A stretch of 64,000 nucleotides of DNA. Origin: Paracoccaceae bacterium (GTDB taxonomy: Bacteria; Pseudomonadota; Alphaproteobacteria; Rhodobacterales; Rhodobacteraceae). The translations under genes and the position numbers were made by a program. Positions 9,945 through 18,422 of this stretch are shown piece after piece (position 1 is the first letter of the stretch; every line of letters begins with the position of its first letter). Below the pieces are notes generated by a model. The model saw only the letters and a list, made by a program, of their open reading frames with translations. It had not been told where the DNA came from and did not search any database. The stretch covers positions 45,893 through 109,892 of the forward strand of contig WRPH01000005.1 of the NCBI GenBank assembly GCA_009773375.1, given 5' to 3'.

Positions 9945-10927
9945 TGCGGCCGCCGGGATTTTGGCGCAACCCGCCCGACGCGCCGGGCTTGTGGGCGCGG
10001 GTGCTGGCGCCGCTCGGTTGGGCCTATGCGGCGGCGACGGCGCGACGGGTGGCCGGGCCGGGGTATAAGGCTGCGGTGCCGGTGATCTGCGTCGGCAATC
10101 TGAATGCGGGCGGCACGGGGAAGACTCCGACCGCGATTGCGCTGATCGAACGGCTGCTGGTGCGGGGCGTGGCGGTGCAGGTGGTGACGCGCGGGCATGG
10201 CGGCAGTTTGGCCGGGCCGGTGCGGGTTGATCCGCTGCGGCACCGGGCGGATCAGGTGGGGGACGAGCCGCTGTTGCTGGCCGCCTTCGCGCCGGTCTGG
10301 GTGGCGAAGGATCGCGCGGCGGGGGTGCGGGCGGCAGAGGCGGCGGGGGCGCGGGTGATCGTGCTGGACGACGGCTTTCAGAACCCGTCGGTGGTGAAAG
10401 ATCTGTCGATCATCGTGGTGGATGCCGAGGTGGGCTTTGGTAACGGCCGCTGCCTGCCTGCGGGACCGCTGCGTGAGCCGGTCGCGGTGGGGCTGGCGCG
10501 GGCTGATCTGGTGCTGGCGATCGGGCCGCAGGCGGCGCAGGCGGGGTTTGCGGCGCGCTGGCCGGTCGGCTTGCCGGTGCTGACCGGGGCGCTGGAAGTG
10601 CTGGCGATGGGGATGGGCTGGCAGGGCGAGCGGGTGCTGGCCTTTGCCGGCATCGGTCGGCCCGAGAAGTTTTTCGCCACCCTGCGCGCCGAGGGGGCCG
10701 AGGTGGTGCGGGGTGAGGCTTTGGATGATCACCAGCCGCTGACCCCGGCTTTGCTGACCCGGCTGGAGTTGGAGGCCTTCGCAAAGGGGGCGCAACTGGT
10801 GACGACGGAAAAAGATGCGGTGCGCCTGCCTGCCGCGTTCCGGTCGCGGGTGCTGACCCTGCCGGTGCGGCTGCGGATCAGCGATTGGGGCCCGCTGGAT
10901 CAGGCGCTGGACAGGCTGGGCATTTGA
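9944..10927 (+). CDS. lpxK: tetraacyldisaccharide 4'-kinase
   Basis: LpxK phosphorylates the 4'-position of the lipid A disaccharide at the inner membrane. The 327-residue protein begins with the membrane-associated PGFW segment and has the P-loop [13 protein letters not shown] near residue 50. The [16 protein letters not shown] and VLDDGFQNP motifs are characteristic of LpxK, and the LITTEKD-type [11 protein letters not shown] lies near residue 287. It starts at 9944, overlapping waaA, and forms a DUF4170-waaA-lpxK operon. Its final codons and stop lie inside a 40-bp palindrome (10917-10956), so the hairpin would form at the mRNA 3' end. Confidence 0.93.
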   Translation: MRPPGFWRNPPDAPGLWARVLAPLGWAYAAATARRVAGPGYKAAVPVICVGNLNAGGTGKTPTAIALIERLLVRGVAVQVVTRGHGGSLAGPVRVDPLRHRADQVGDEPLLLAAFAPVWVAKDRAAGVRAAEAAGARVIVLDDGFQNPSVVKDLSIIVVDAEVGFGNGRCLPAGPLREPVAVGLARADLVLAIGPQAAQAGFAARWPVGLPVLTGALEVLAMGMGWQGERVLAFAGIGRPEKFFATLRAEGAEVVRGEALDDHQPLTPALLTRLELEAFAKGAQLVTTEKDAVRLPAAFRSRVLTLPVRLRISDWGPLDQALDRLGI

Positions 10928-10956
10928 GTGTCCACGTGTGGACACTCAAATGCCCA
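10917..10956. repeat. 40-bp perfect palindrome over the lpxK stop codon
   Basis: A 19-bp arm, TGGGCATTTGAGTGTCCAC (10917-10935), is followed by a GT centre and its exact reverse complement at 10938-10956. The lpxK TGA at 10925-10927 lies in the left arm. There is no T-tract after it, so it is not a standard terminator. It could act as an RNA-stabilising hairpin, a convergent-gene insulator or a protein-binding site. Confidence 0.85.
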
Positions 10957-11047
10957 TGTAATTTCAGATAGTTACACGGTGGTCTTTACCGAATGTTAAC
11001 CTGAGCGCTGCGGCGCGAGTCCGCGCGCCACGCGACCGCAACCCGCT

Positions 11048-11845
11048 TCACGCCACCTGATCCAGCCAGTCGCGGAAGGATTCGACCACGGCGTTGTCAC
11101 TATCCACCAGATACTGCGGGGCCGGATAGTCGCCTTCATGCACGTCGCGGGCAAAGCGGGACATGGCATCGATGCGCAGGTCTTGCAGGCGGTCGTATTC
11201 TGCGGCGAAGTCGGCGTAGCGCTTGGCATGGCGCGGCATGCGGCCCCGGTTCTGGCCCAGCACATCATCGCTGAACAGATATTGCGCATGCCCGGCAGCC
11301 CCTGCCCCCATCGAGATCAGGAAAAGATTGGTCTTTTCCGCAATCGCCTGGGTGATGGAATGCGGCACCACCTCTATTTCAACTGCGAAAGCACCAGCCG
11401 CTTCGGCGGCTTTGACCTGTTGCCAGACCAGCTTGGCGCTGTCCAAAGTCTTGCCGACCGCCTTGAAGCCCCCAGTCCAGGTGGCTTTGGAGGGGATCAG
11501 CCCGACATGGCCACAGACCGGCAAACCGTGGTCGGTCATCGCACGGATGGTGGCCATCGATCCCGAGCAATAGAACGCATCCGCGCCATGCTTGAACAGC
11601 GGAAACGCCCATTTCAGGAAATCATCCGCCGTGCCGATTTCATAGAAATTGTCACCGGGGAAGATGAAGGCATCGGGGGCCACTTCACGAAAGCGGCGGT
11701 CGAACACCATGGCCGGGGGCACCGACAGCAGTTCCACCCCGCCCTTGGCGGCGGCCTCGGCCTCTTCCAGCGTTTCGACGCGCAGCATGGCAAACTGATG
11801 CTTGCCGCGCTGATCGAGCAGGTCTTTGACAGTCAGACGCGCCAT
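11048..11845 (-). CDS. divergent PanB-like hydroxymethyltransferase homolog
   Basis: The 265-residue protein is a TIM-barrel homolog of ketopantoate hydroxymethyltransferase (PanB), which uses methylene-tetrahydrofolate and a 2-oxo acid. Conserved PanB landmarks are CGHVGLIP, GGFKAVGKT, the FAVEIEVVP strand with the catalytic-type Glu, a glycine-rich GAGAAGHAQ loop and the KRYADF helix. However, the N-terminal VGDS metal-binding Asp is replaced by SVPPAMV, and the lysine-containing VKLEGG strand is replaced by DAFYCSGS. The canonical PanB reaction is therefore doubtful. It ends a tight operon with the Rieske ferredoxin (1-nt gap) and the di-iron oxygenase. I infer that it may handle a one-carbon unit or a keto-cyclitol released by that oxygenase; this is a hypothesis. 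Confidence 0.72.
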   Translation of the reverse strand: MARLTVKDLLDQRGKHQFAMLRVETLEEAEAAAKGGVELLSVPPAMVFDRRFREVAPDAFIFPGDNFYEIGTADDFLKWAFPLFKHGADAFYCSGSMATIRAMTDHGLPVCGHVGLIPSKATWTGGFKAVGKTLDSAKLVWQQVKAAEAAGAFAVEIEVVPHSITQAIAEKTNLFLISMGAGAAGHAQYLFSDDVLGQNRGRMPRHAKRYADFAAEYDRLQDLRIDAMSRFARDVHEGDYPAPQYLVDSDNAVVESFRDWLDQVA

Positions 11846-11846
11846 G

Positions 11847-12158
11847 TTACGGCACCTCGATCAGGACGCGGTTGCCATCAACCTTGACCGGGAAGGTTTT
11901 CAGATTGACGCAGACCGGGGCGCGCATTGCCTCGCCGGTGCGGTAATCAAACTGGCCGTTGTGCTTGGGGCATTCGATCATGAAATCCATCACCAACCCG
12001 TCGCACAGATGCACATGTTCATGGGTGCACATCCCGGCGGTGGCGTAAAACTTGCCATCCACGCCGTGGTAGATCGCATAGGTGGCACCGCCATGATCAA
12101 AGCGGATCAGGTCTTCTTCGTCAATCGCATCGGTGGCGCAGGCGTCAATCCAGGGCAT
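11847..12158 (-). CDS. mocE: Rieske [2Fe-2S] ferredoxin, MocE-like
   Basis: A stand-alone Rieske ferredoxin of 103 residues. The cluster ligands are visible as C44-x-H46 and C63-x2-H66 in CTHEHVHLC...CPKH. The inter-motif spacing of 16 residues is normal, and the all-beta surroundings end with NLKTFPVKVDGN. It would deliver electrons to the adjacent membrane oxygenase. In rhizopine catabolism MocE is a ferredoxin that works with MocD (oxygenase) and MocF (reductase). The order here, oxygenase then ferredoxin 4 nt apart, matches mocD-mocE. No mocF-like reductase is in the window. The gene symbol is assigned on family and context. Confidence 0.82.
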   Translation of the reverse strand: MPWIDACATDAIDEEDLIRFDHGGATYAIYHGVDGKFYATAGMCTHEHVHLCDGLVMDFMIECPKHNGQFDYRTGEAMRAPVCVNLKTFPVKVDGNRVLIEVP

Positions 12159-12162
12159 CGTG

Positions 12163-13254
12163 TTACTCCGCAGCTTTGGGGGCCATCATGCCCGGAACGT
12201 ATTGGTGAAAGTCTTCGCGATAGGGTTTTGCGGTGGGCGGCAATTCGCGCTTGAGGAAGTAATCCTCCTGAAACAGCTGGCGTTTCAGTGCGGGCCACAT
12301 TTCGGCAAAGCCTTCGGCGATGGAGCGGTTTGGCGCGGGCAGATCGGCCTTGATGGTCTCATGCAGGCGCGGCAGGGCATGGTAGGGCACCATCGGGAAC
12401 ATGTGGTGTTCGACGTGGTAGTTCATGTTCCAGTAGATGAAGCGGCTGATCGGGTTCATGTAAACTGTGCGGCTGTTCAGGCGGTGGTCGATGACGTTGT
12501 CGGCCAGCCCGCCGTGCTGCAACAGCCCGGTCATGACGTGGTGCCACGCGCCGTAGATGCGCGGCAGACCGATCACCATCAGCGGCAGGATTGACCCCAG
12601 CGCAATCGCCAGTGCGACCGTGGCGGCATAGATCGCCAGATGGATTTGCGCGACGCGCTGCACCTTGGCCCATTCGCTTTGCGGCACGAAGGTCTTCTCG
12701 GCTGCCGTCGGACCGGCGACAGCGTTCCGGATCAGGTTGGGAAAGAAGGTGATCACATCGATGATGCCGAAGAAATTCAGGATCAGCTTGGCCAGCACGG
12801 TGGGCCGCATCACCGCAATTTCGGGGTCGCGGCCCACGATGTAGGTTTCAGAGTGGTGGCGTGCGTGGCTCCAGCGCCAGGTGGCAGAGTTGCGCATGAT
12901 CATGAAGGACGAGATTTCATAGACGGCGTTGTTCATCCATGGCGTGCGAAAGGCGGTGCCGTGGCTGCATTCATGCCAGCGCGAATCGGAGGCCGAGCCG
13001 TAAAGCACGCCGTAGGCCAGCCAGAACGGTAGCGACCACAAGGTCGGCCACAGCGCGATGCCTGCCCCGGCGAAAGCGATCATCAGGCCGTAAAGCAGCA
13101 CCGTGTCGCGAATGGCCGGGCTGTCGCTGCGCGCCATCAGATCTTTCATCACCTTGCGCGGCACGTCGGTGTGATACCACTCGGCCGCTGTCAGACCGCT
13201 TTCGACCGCGCGCTTGGCGTCGGCACCAAAGGGGCTGTAATCCCGCTGTCCCAT
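12163..13254 (-). CDS. mocD: membrane fatty-acid-desaturase-family oxygenase, MocD-like
   Basis: A 363-residue membrane di-iron protein of the fatty acid desaturase superfamily. Three histidine boxes are visible: HECSH (94-98), HARHH (130-134) and HVEHH (280-284), with hydrophobic spans at about 50-90 and 205-235. The start at 13254 is preceded by GAGGGAGGACGAT, a strong ribosome-binding site. It heads an operon with a Rieske ferredoxin and a PanB-like protein, divergent from a LacI regulator, isomerase, ABC transporter and inositol-type dehydrogenase. That context matches MocD, the oxygenase required to demethylate 3-O-methyl-scyllo-inosamine in rhizobia, much better than a lipid desaturase. 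The exact substrate (rhizopine or another O-methyl inositol) is inference. Confidence 0.76.
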   Translation of the reverse strand: MGQRDYSPFGADAKRAVESGLTAAEWYHTDVPRKVMKDLMARSDSPAIRDTVLLYGLMIAFAGAGIALWPTLWSLPFWLAYGVLYGSASDSRWHECSHGTAFRTPWMNNAVYEISSFMIMRNSATWRWSHARHHSETYIVGRDPEIAVMRPTVLAKLILNFFGIIDVITFFPNLIRNAVAGPTAAEKTFVPQSEWAKVQRVAQIHLAIYAATVALAIALGSILPLMVIGLPRIYGAWHHVMTGLLQHGGLADNVIDHRLNSRTVYMNPISRFIYWNMNYHVEHHMFPMVPYHALPRLHETIKADLPAPNRSIAEGFAEMWPALKRQLFQEDYFLKRELPPTAKPYREDFHQYVPGMMAPKAAE

Positions 13255-13400
13255 ATCGTCCTCCCTCTCTGAGGTGCCCGCTGTCGGGCCTGTCTGTCGA
13301 TAGACTGCAAAGGTGTGATTCACCAAGAGGCCGCCTTGCAAGTTTCATCAAAAACTATCAGAATTGCCACAATAATGATGTTGTTTCGTCAGGATATTAC
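13255..13400. promoter_or_regulatory. divergent promoter region mocD-like / lacI
   Basis: This 146-bp gap separates the oxygenase operon from the LacI-type gene and must contain both promoters. The right part, 13335-13400, is AT-rich and carries a TGATG...CGTCA imperfect inverted repeat near 13374-13390. That resembles the cleaner TGATG/CATCA repeat upstream of the isomerase gene, but the match is too loose to call an operator firmly. Confidence 0.35.
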
Positions 13401-14432
13401 ATGACCCGCCGCCCAACCATCCACGATGTCGCCCGCGAGGCGGGGGTTTCCACCGCCACGGTGGACCGGGTGCTGAACGCCCGCGAAAAGGTACGCGAAG
13501 ACACCGCCCGCAGGGTCTACGAGGCGGCGCGACTGGTCGGCTATCACGCGACGCCGCTGATCGGGCAACGGGTGCAGATGGATCTGCCGCGGCTGCGGCT
13601 GGGCGTGGTGTTGCACAAGGAAAAGCAGGCGTTTTACCAGACCTTCAAGACCGAGATCGAACGTGCCGTCGCCCAGGCCACGGGCTTGCGCGCGTCAGCG
13701 ATCATCGAGTTTGCGCCGTCGCAAACCCCTGCGGACTTTGCCGCGCTGATGGATGGGCTGGCGACCCGCGTCGATGCCGTGGCCGCGACGGCTGTCACGC
13801 ATCCGGAAGTGACCGAAGCCGTCTTGCGGCTGAATGCCAAAGGTATCCCGTGTTTCGCGCTGCTGAACGATTTTGCCCAAGGCGTGCGGCAAAACTATCT
13901 TGGGCTGAATAATATGAAGATCGGCCGGATTGCGGCGCATCTGATCGCGATTTCCAGCCATCAGGCGGGCAAGATCGCGGTGTTTGTCGGCGGCTATCGC
14001 TGGCACGGGCATGAGCTGCGCGAAACCGGGTTTCGCAGTTATTTCCGCGAATATGCGCCGCAGTTCACGGTGCTGGATACGCTGGTCAACCTTGAGACCC
14101 GGCAGTTGACCTATGAGGCGACGCTGGACCTGCTGAACCGTCACCCTGATCTGCGCGGGATCTATTGCGCGGGCGGCGGGATGGAGGGGGCGATTGCAGC
14201 GCTGCGCGAGGTGCGCCAACCCGGCGAGGTGACGCTGGTTGTCAACGAATTGACCCCCGAAAGCCGCGCGGCGCTGATTTCGCGCTATGTCGGCATGGCG
14301 ATTGCCACGCCACTGGGCAAGCTGTGCGCCGACCTTGTGACGGTGGCGGCGGAAGCCGTGCGCGACGGAATCACCCCGCTACAGGGCCAACATTTCCTGC
14401 AACCCGACCTGTATCTGCCGGAATCGGTATGA
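13401..14432 (+). CDS. LacI-family transcriptional regulator of the moc-like locus
   Basis: The 343-residue protein starts with a textbook LacI HTH: TIHDVAREAGVSTATVDRVLN at residues 6-26 is the helix-turn-helix and hinge start. A periplasmic-binding-protein-like effector domain follows. The TVDRVLN variant with GYHATPLIG is typical of LacI regulators that sit beside RbsB-type transporters. Its likely effector is a sugar or cyclitol taken up by the adjacent transporter. The long open frame extends upstream, but the HTH fixes the start at the ATG at 13401. It is divergent from the oxygenase/ferredoxin/PanB operon and co-directional with the isomerase-ABC-dehydrogenase operon, so it probably controls both. 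Known rhizobial mocR is of a different regulator type. Confidence 0.87.
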   Translation: MTRRPTIHDVAREAGVSTATVDRVLNAREKVREDTARRVYEAARLVGYHATPLIGQRVQMDLPRLRLGVVLHKEKQAFYQTFKTEIERAVAQATGLRASAIIEFAPSQTPADFAALMDGLATRVDAVAATAVTHPEVTEAVLRLNAKGIPCFALLNDFAQGVRQNYLGLNNMKIGRIAAHLIAISSHQAGKIAVFVGGYRWHGHELRETGFRSYFREYAPQFTVLDTLVNLETRQLTYEATLDLLNRHPDLRGIYCAGGGMEGAIAALREVRQPGEVTLVVNELTPESRAALISRYVGMAIATPLGKLCADLVTVAAEAVRDGITPLQGQHFLQPDLYLPESV

Positions 14433-14435
14433 TTC

Positions 14436-14452
14436 TGATGTAAATCACATCA
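14436..14452. promoter_or_regulatory. candidate LacI operator upstream of the isomerase/ABC operon
   Basis: TGATGT (14436-14441), a 5-nt AAATC spacer and ACATCA (14447-14452) form a perfect 6-bp inverted repeat directly after the regulator gene. A second inverted element, CATCA-TTTC-TGATG, lies at 14470-14483. Position and symmetry suit a LacI-family operator for the downstream operon. Confidence 0.4.
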
Positions 14453-14566
14453 TGTCGTCATGGCATTCACATCATTTCTGATGGAAAAACCTATGCGCTG
14501 AATTGACCTATTGAAATTCTCGTAACATGGTCTGGCCTCAACACCGCACGGATGGGAGACCAAGCG

Positions 14567-15385
14567 ATGACAGCTTTCGCACTGAACCACATGACGGTCG
14601 CCCGTCTGAACTATGTCCAGCTTCTGGACCTTGCCGCAGCTTTGGGCTGCATTGGCGTCGAGGTGCGCAACGACCTGCGGCAGCCGCTGTTTGATGGCAT
14701 GGGCCCGGCAGAAGCAGGCGCATTGGCCCGCGCCAAGGGGCTGCGGCTTTTGGCGGTGGCCGAGGTCAAGCGCTTCAATGACTGGTCCGATGACAAGGCC
14801 GCCGAGGCGCTGGCGCTGATGCAGATTGCCAAGGCGGCAGGGGCAGAGGCGGTCAGCCTGATCCCGCGCAATGACAATCTGGGCATGGGCAACGGCGAGC
14901 GGCAAGCCGCACTGCGTGTTGCGCTGAAGGCGCTGAAACCGATGCTGGAGGATCACGGTCTGGTCGGTATGGTCGAGCCGCTGGGTTTCGAGATTTGCGC
15001 GCTGCGCTACAAATCCGAAGCTGTCGAGGCGATTGAGGCGATTGGCGGCAAGGGCCGGTTCAAGCTGGTGCATGACACCTTCCACCACACGCTGGCGCAT
15101 GGCGGGGCGTTTTTCCCCGAGCATACCGGCATCATCCATATCTCGGGCGTGGTAGACAAGGCCGTGACGATTGGCCAGATGACCGATGCGCACCGGGTTC
15201 TGGTGGATGGTGCCGACCGTCTGGGCAACATCGACCAGATCGCAGCGCTGCAGGCGCTGGGCTACGGCGGTCCGGTCAGCTTTGAGGCCTTTGCGCCACA
15301 GGTCCATGCCAGCACGCATCCGCAGGCCGATCTTGCCGCGTCGATCCAGTTCATCCGCGAGGCAATGCAAAAACGCGCCGCTTAG
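14567..15385 (+). CDS. mocC: IolI/MocC-like keto-inositol isomerase (TIM barrel)
   Basis: A 272-residue sugar-phosphate-isomerase/epimerase-type TIM barrel. FALN at the N terminus, VEVRND near residue 36, RFNDW near 66, a VEPLG strand, the metal-site DTFHH near 172 and the IIHISGV strand match the IolI/MocC family. IolI interconverts 2-keto-myo-inositol and 1-keto-D-chiro-inositol; MocC is the family member of the rhizopine operon. The ATG at 14567 is preceded by GGGAGA, so I prefer it to the in-frame ATG at 14552. A clear paralog is encoded at 39353-40177 beside three MocA-family dehydrogenases, which ties the two regions to one pathway. The gene heads the transporter/dehydrogenase operon. 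Confidence 0.78.
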   Translation: MTAFALNHMTVARLNYVQLLDLAAALGCIGVEVRNDLRQPLFDGMGPAEAGALARAKGLRLLAVAEVKRFNDWSDDKAAEALALMQIAKAAGAEAVSLIPRNDNLGMGNGERQAALRVALKALKPMLEDHGLVGMVEPLGFEICALRYKSEAVEAIEAIGGKGRFKLVHDTFHHTLAHGGAFFPEHTGIIHISGVVDKAVTIGQMTDAHRVLVDGADRLGNIDQIAALQALGYGGPVSFEAFAPQVHASTHPQADLAASIQFIREAMQKRAA

Positions 15386-15522
15386 TGCGAATCGTTGCGT
15401 CTTGTGTCGTTTTGCAATTTATGTTGCGCGACGGCTGCCACGGCGGCCCGAAAGAATTGCCGCGTTCTACGCGGTCCGGCAGGAGGAGCGAGGCAAGCCG
15501 GGCCTCGCACAGGGAGAGAAAC

Positions 15523-16461
15523 ATGAAGAAATACGTTTTTGCAGGCGTCGTCGCCCTTATGGGCACCAGCGCAATGGCCGACGGTATCGGTGTGTCGATG
15601 GCCAAGTTTGACGACAACTTTCTGACCGTTCTGCGCAACGGCATTCAGACCCAGGCCGATGCGGCCGGTCTGAAAGTGCAGATTGAAGATGCGCAGAATG
15701 ATGTGGCCAAGCAGTTGGACCAGATCAACAACTTCATCGCCTCGGGCGTGTCGTCGATCATCGTCAACCCGGTGGATACCAGCGCCACGCAAGCGATGTC
15801 GGACGCCGCCGCTGCTGCCAACATCCCGCTGGTTTATGTGAACCGTCAGCCGATCAACGTTGACACCATGCCGGACAATCAGGCTTTCGTGGCGTCGAAC
15901 GAAGTGGACTCTGGCACGCTGGAAACCATCGAGGTCTGCAACCAGCTGAAGGCCGCCGGCAAGGACAAGGCATCGGTCTATGTGATGATGGGCGAGCTTT
16001 CCAACCAGGCCGCCGTGCAGCGCACCGCCGACATCCATGATGTGATGGCGGCTGGCAAATGCTCGGTCGAACTGACCATCATCGACGAGCAGACCGCCAA
16101 CTGGTCGCGCGACGAAGCGCAGAACATGATGACCAACTGGCTGTCCTCGGGCACCGCGTTTGATGGCGTGATCGCCAACAACGACGAAATGGCCATCGGT
16201 GCCATTCAGGCGATGAAGGCCGCAGGCATTGATATGGCGACCGTCGTGGTCGGCGGTATCGACGCGACGCAAGACGCTTTAGCTGCGATGCAGGCCGGTG
16301 ATCTGGACGTGACGGTGTTCCAGAACGCGGCAGGGCAAGGTGCGGGCGCGTTGGACGCCGCCACCAAGCTGGCTGCGGGCGAAGCGGTTGAGCAGAAGGT
16401 CTATATCCCGTTCGAACTGGTGACCCCGGCGAACGTGGCAGATTACGCCGCCAAGAACTAA
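15523..16461 (+). CDS. mocB: sugar/cyclitol-binding protein, MocB/IbpA-like (ABC transporter)
   Basis: A periplasmic binding protein of 312 residues in the RbsB (type I) class. It has a Sec signal peptide of about 19 residues ending in Ala-Met-Ala-Asp. Two Rossmann-like lobes follow, with landmarks ASGVSSIIVNPVD, IPLVYVNRQP, the hinge-region NNDEMAIGAIQAMKAAG and VVGGIDAT. It would capture a sugar or cyclitol and hand it to the permease encoded next. GGGAGAG precedes the ATG at 15523. Rhizobial MocB (rhizopine-binding) and Caulobacter IbpA (inositol-binding) are the closest functional analogues given the neighbours. The ligand is not determined by sequence reading. Confidence 0.82.
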   Translation: MKKYVFAGVVALMGTSAMADGIGVSMAKFDDNFLTVLRNGIQTQADAAGLKVQIEDAQNDVAKQLDQINNFIASGVSSIIVNPVDTSATQAMSDAAAAANIPLVYVNRQPINVDTMPDNQAFVASNEVDSGTLETIEVCNQLKAAGKDKASVYVMMGELSNQAAVQRTADIHDVMAAGKCSVELTIIDEQTANWSRDEAQNMMTNWLSSGTAFDGVIANNDEMAIGAIQAMKAAGIDMATVVVGGIDATQDALAAMQAGDLDVTVFQNAAGQGAGALDAATKLAAGEAVEQKVYIPFELVTPANVADYAAKN

Positions 16462-16539
16462 GCGATCCGTTTTGCAGACCTGTGACGGGGCGGCGGTCTT
16501 TTGCCGCCCCGCTTTATGCCGACCCAGAAAGGGAACCCC

Positions 16540-17610
16540 ATGGCACAGACATCACATGGCATCGGAGGCCTGACCTACGATCCTGCCAAGAAAGCAAGGC
16601 CGCCGGAACTGAACGTGTTGATGGCGCTTGTGCTGATCACCGCCGCGTTCGAGTTGATCGGGCGGGTGTTTCTGGGCGACAGCTTTTTGTTCAACACCCG
16701 CGATAACGTCGAAGGCATCTTCAACTGGCAGCGGCTGAACATCATCATTCTGCAGGTTTCGATTGTTGGCATCATTGCTCTGGGCGTGACGCAGGTGATC
16801 ATCTCGGGCGGGATTGATCTGTCGTCGGGGTCGATCGTCGGGGCGACGGCGATGATCGCGATGAGCTTTGCACAGACCGAACTGGTCAACGGCAACCCGA
16901 ACCCGAAAGCGATTTTCGGCGACTGGGCGATGGATTTGCCGGTGATCGTGCCGGTGCTGGTCGGGCTTGGCTGCGGGCTGATGGCCGGATTTGTCAACGG
17001 CGCGTTGGTGGCATACACGCGCATCCCACCGTTCATTGCCACGCTGGGCATGATGGTTTTCGCGCGCGGGCTGTCGCGCTGGTGGTCGAACGGCAACCCG
17101 GTGTCTTTCCCGACCGAAGGCTATGCGGCGATTGGCAAGGGCATGATGCCCGTGGTGATTTTCGTGTCGCTGGCGATCCTGTTCCACCTGATCCTGACCC
17201 AGACCAAATACGGCAAACATTGCTATGCGGTGGGGTCAAACGAGCAGGCCAGCCGGATGTCGGGGATCAAGGTCAACAACCACAAGGTCTTGGTCTATAG
17301 CATCGCCGGGATGCTGGCCGCTTTGGCTGCGGTGGTGCTGTCATCCAAGAACCTGACCGCACAGGCGGGCATGGGGGTGATGTATGAACTGGACGCCATC
17401 GCCATGGCGGTGATTGGCGGCATCAGCCTGCAGGGCGGGCGCGGGTCTATCCTGGGCACGGTGCTGGGCGCGCTGATTTTCGGGGTGATCATCTCGGGGT
17501 TCACCTTTCTGAAACTCGACGCCTATTATCAGGAAATGGTGAAGGGCGTGATCATCGTCGGTGCCGTGGTGCTGGACCAGTGGCGTCAACAGAAGCGGGG
17601 GCGGGGGTAA
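16540..17610 (+). CDS. ABC sugar/cyclitol transporter permease (RbsC type)
   Basis: The 356-residue membrane protein has about nine to ten hydrophobic spans and the RbsC/XylH signatures: LGVTQVIISGGIDLSSGSIVG, PFIATLGMMVFARG, the cytoplasmic YAVGSNEQASRMSGIKV loop that docks on the ATPase, and AVIGGISLQGGRGSILGTVLGA. The ATG at 16540 follows AAGGGAAC. An ATPase gene begins 4 nt downstream, so the transporter set is complete in gene order, although that ATPase is frameshifted. Inositol transporters such as the Caulobacter IatP use this permease class. Confidence 0.88.
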   Translation: MAQTSHGIGGLTYDPAKKARPPELNVLMALVLITAAFELIGRVFLGDSFLFNTRDNVEGIFNWQRLNIIILQVSIVGIIALGVTQVIISGGIDLSSGSIVGATAMIAMSFAQTELVNGNPNPKAIFGDWAMDLPVIVPVLVGLGCGLMAGFVNGALVAYTRIPPFIATLGMMVFARGLSRWWSNGNPVSFPTEGYAAIGKGMMPVVIFVSLAILFHLILTQTKYGKHCYAVGSNEQASRMSGIKVNNHKVLVYSIAGMLAALAAVVLSSKNLTAQAGMGVMYELDAIAMAVIGGISLQGGRGSILGTVLGALIFGVIISGFTFLKLDAYYQEMVKGVIIVGAVVLDQWRQQKRGRG

Positions 17611-17614
17611 AGCC

Positions 17615-18374
17615 ATGAGCAACATCATTCTTGAAACCCGCGGCCTGACCAAACACTACGGCGGCGTGCATGCGCTGTCGGATGCCAACTTCATCCTGCA
17701 CAAGGGCGATCATGGGCGACAACGGCGCGGGAAAATCGACTTTCGTGCGGCAGTTGACCGGGGTTGAACAGCCGACGCGTGGCCAGATCGTCTTTGACGG
17801 GGTGGAACACAGCTTTGCCAGCCCGATCGAGGCGCGCGAGGCCGGGATTGAAACCGTGTTCCAGAACCTTGCGCTGGCCGATGATCTGGATGTGCCGTCG
17901 AACCTGTTTCTGGGCCGCGAGAAGTTCCGCTTCAAATTCGGCCCGTTCTCGGTGCTGGACAAAAAGGCGATGCGCGATGCGACGACGCAGGCTTTGATCA
18001 AGACCGGGGTGAAAATCCCCAACCTGATGAACACCATCCGCAACATGTCGGGCGGGCAGCGCCAATGCGTGGCCATCGCCCGCACCGCCGCCTTCAAATC
18101 CAAGCTGGTCATCATGGATGAACCAACGGCGGCTTTGGGCGTGCAGGAAACCGCGCAGGTGGAAAACATCATCCGCACCCTGAAAGAGGCCGGTGAGCCG
18201 CTGATCCTGATCAGCCACAACATGCGGCAGGTGTTTGATCTGGTGGATCGGGTCGTGGTATTCCGCCGGGGCCGCATCGTCGCCAACCTGCGCAAGGAAG
18301 AAACCAACGGCCAGGATGTGGTGTCTTATATCACCGGGGCCAAAACCGGTGCCGAATTCGAGGGGGCGGCGTGA
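17615..18374 (+). pseudogene. ABC transporter ATPase, frameshifted before Walker A
   Basis: The reading frame starts normally at 17615 (ETRGLTKHYGGVHALSDANF, with the A-loop Tyr). It leaves frame at about 17708 and stops at 17767. The rest continues in the +1 frame: Walker A GDNGAGKST, signature NMSGGQRQ, Walker [13 protein letters not shown] and the H-loop ISHNM. Comparison with the two intact ATPases of this window shows 11 nucleotides missing between the Lys-Gly of the A-loop strand and Met-Gly of Walker A. That is consistent with deletion between short direct repeats (GGCGATCATG-like). An ATG at 17712 preceded by AAGGG could re-initiate and yield a protein lacking the first strand. Either the gene is broken in this strain or this is a base-calling error. 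An intact gene would encode about 256 residues. Confidence 0.82.
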
Positions 18375-18422
18375 AACCGCCCTGCCCCACAGCGTCTTTT
18401 GACTGAACCAAGGAAAGAACCC

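Noticed and set aside
9734..10945. A 403-codon Pro/Arg/His-rich open frame opposite waaA/lpxK
   Set aside because: waaA and lpxK motifs account for the region; composition is that of antisense reading.
12163..13254. A plain membrane-lipid fatty acid desaturase
   Set aside because: The operon with a Rieske ferredoxin, inositol-type dehydrogenase, isomerase and sugar transporter fits MocD better; kept as an alternative at lower weight.
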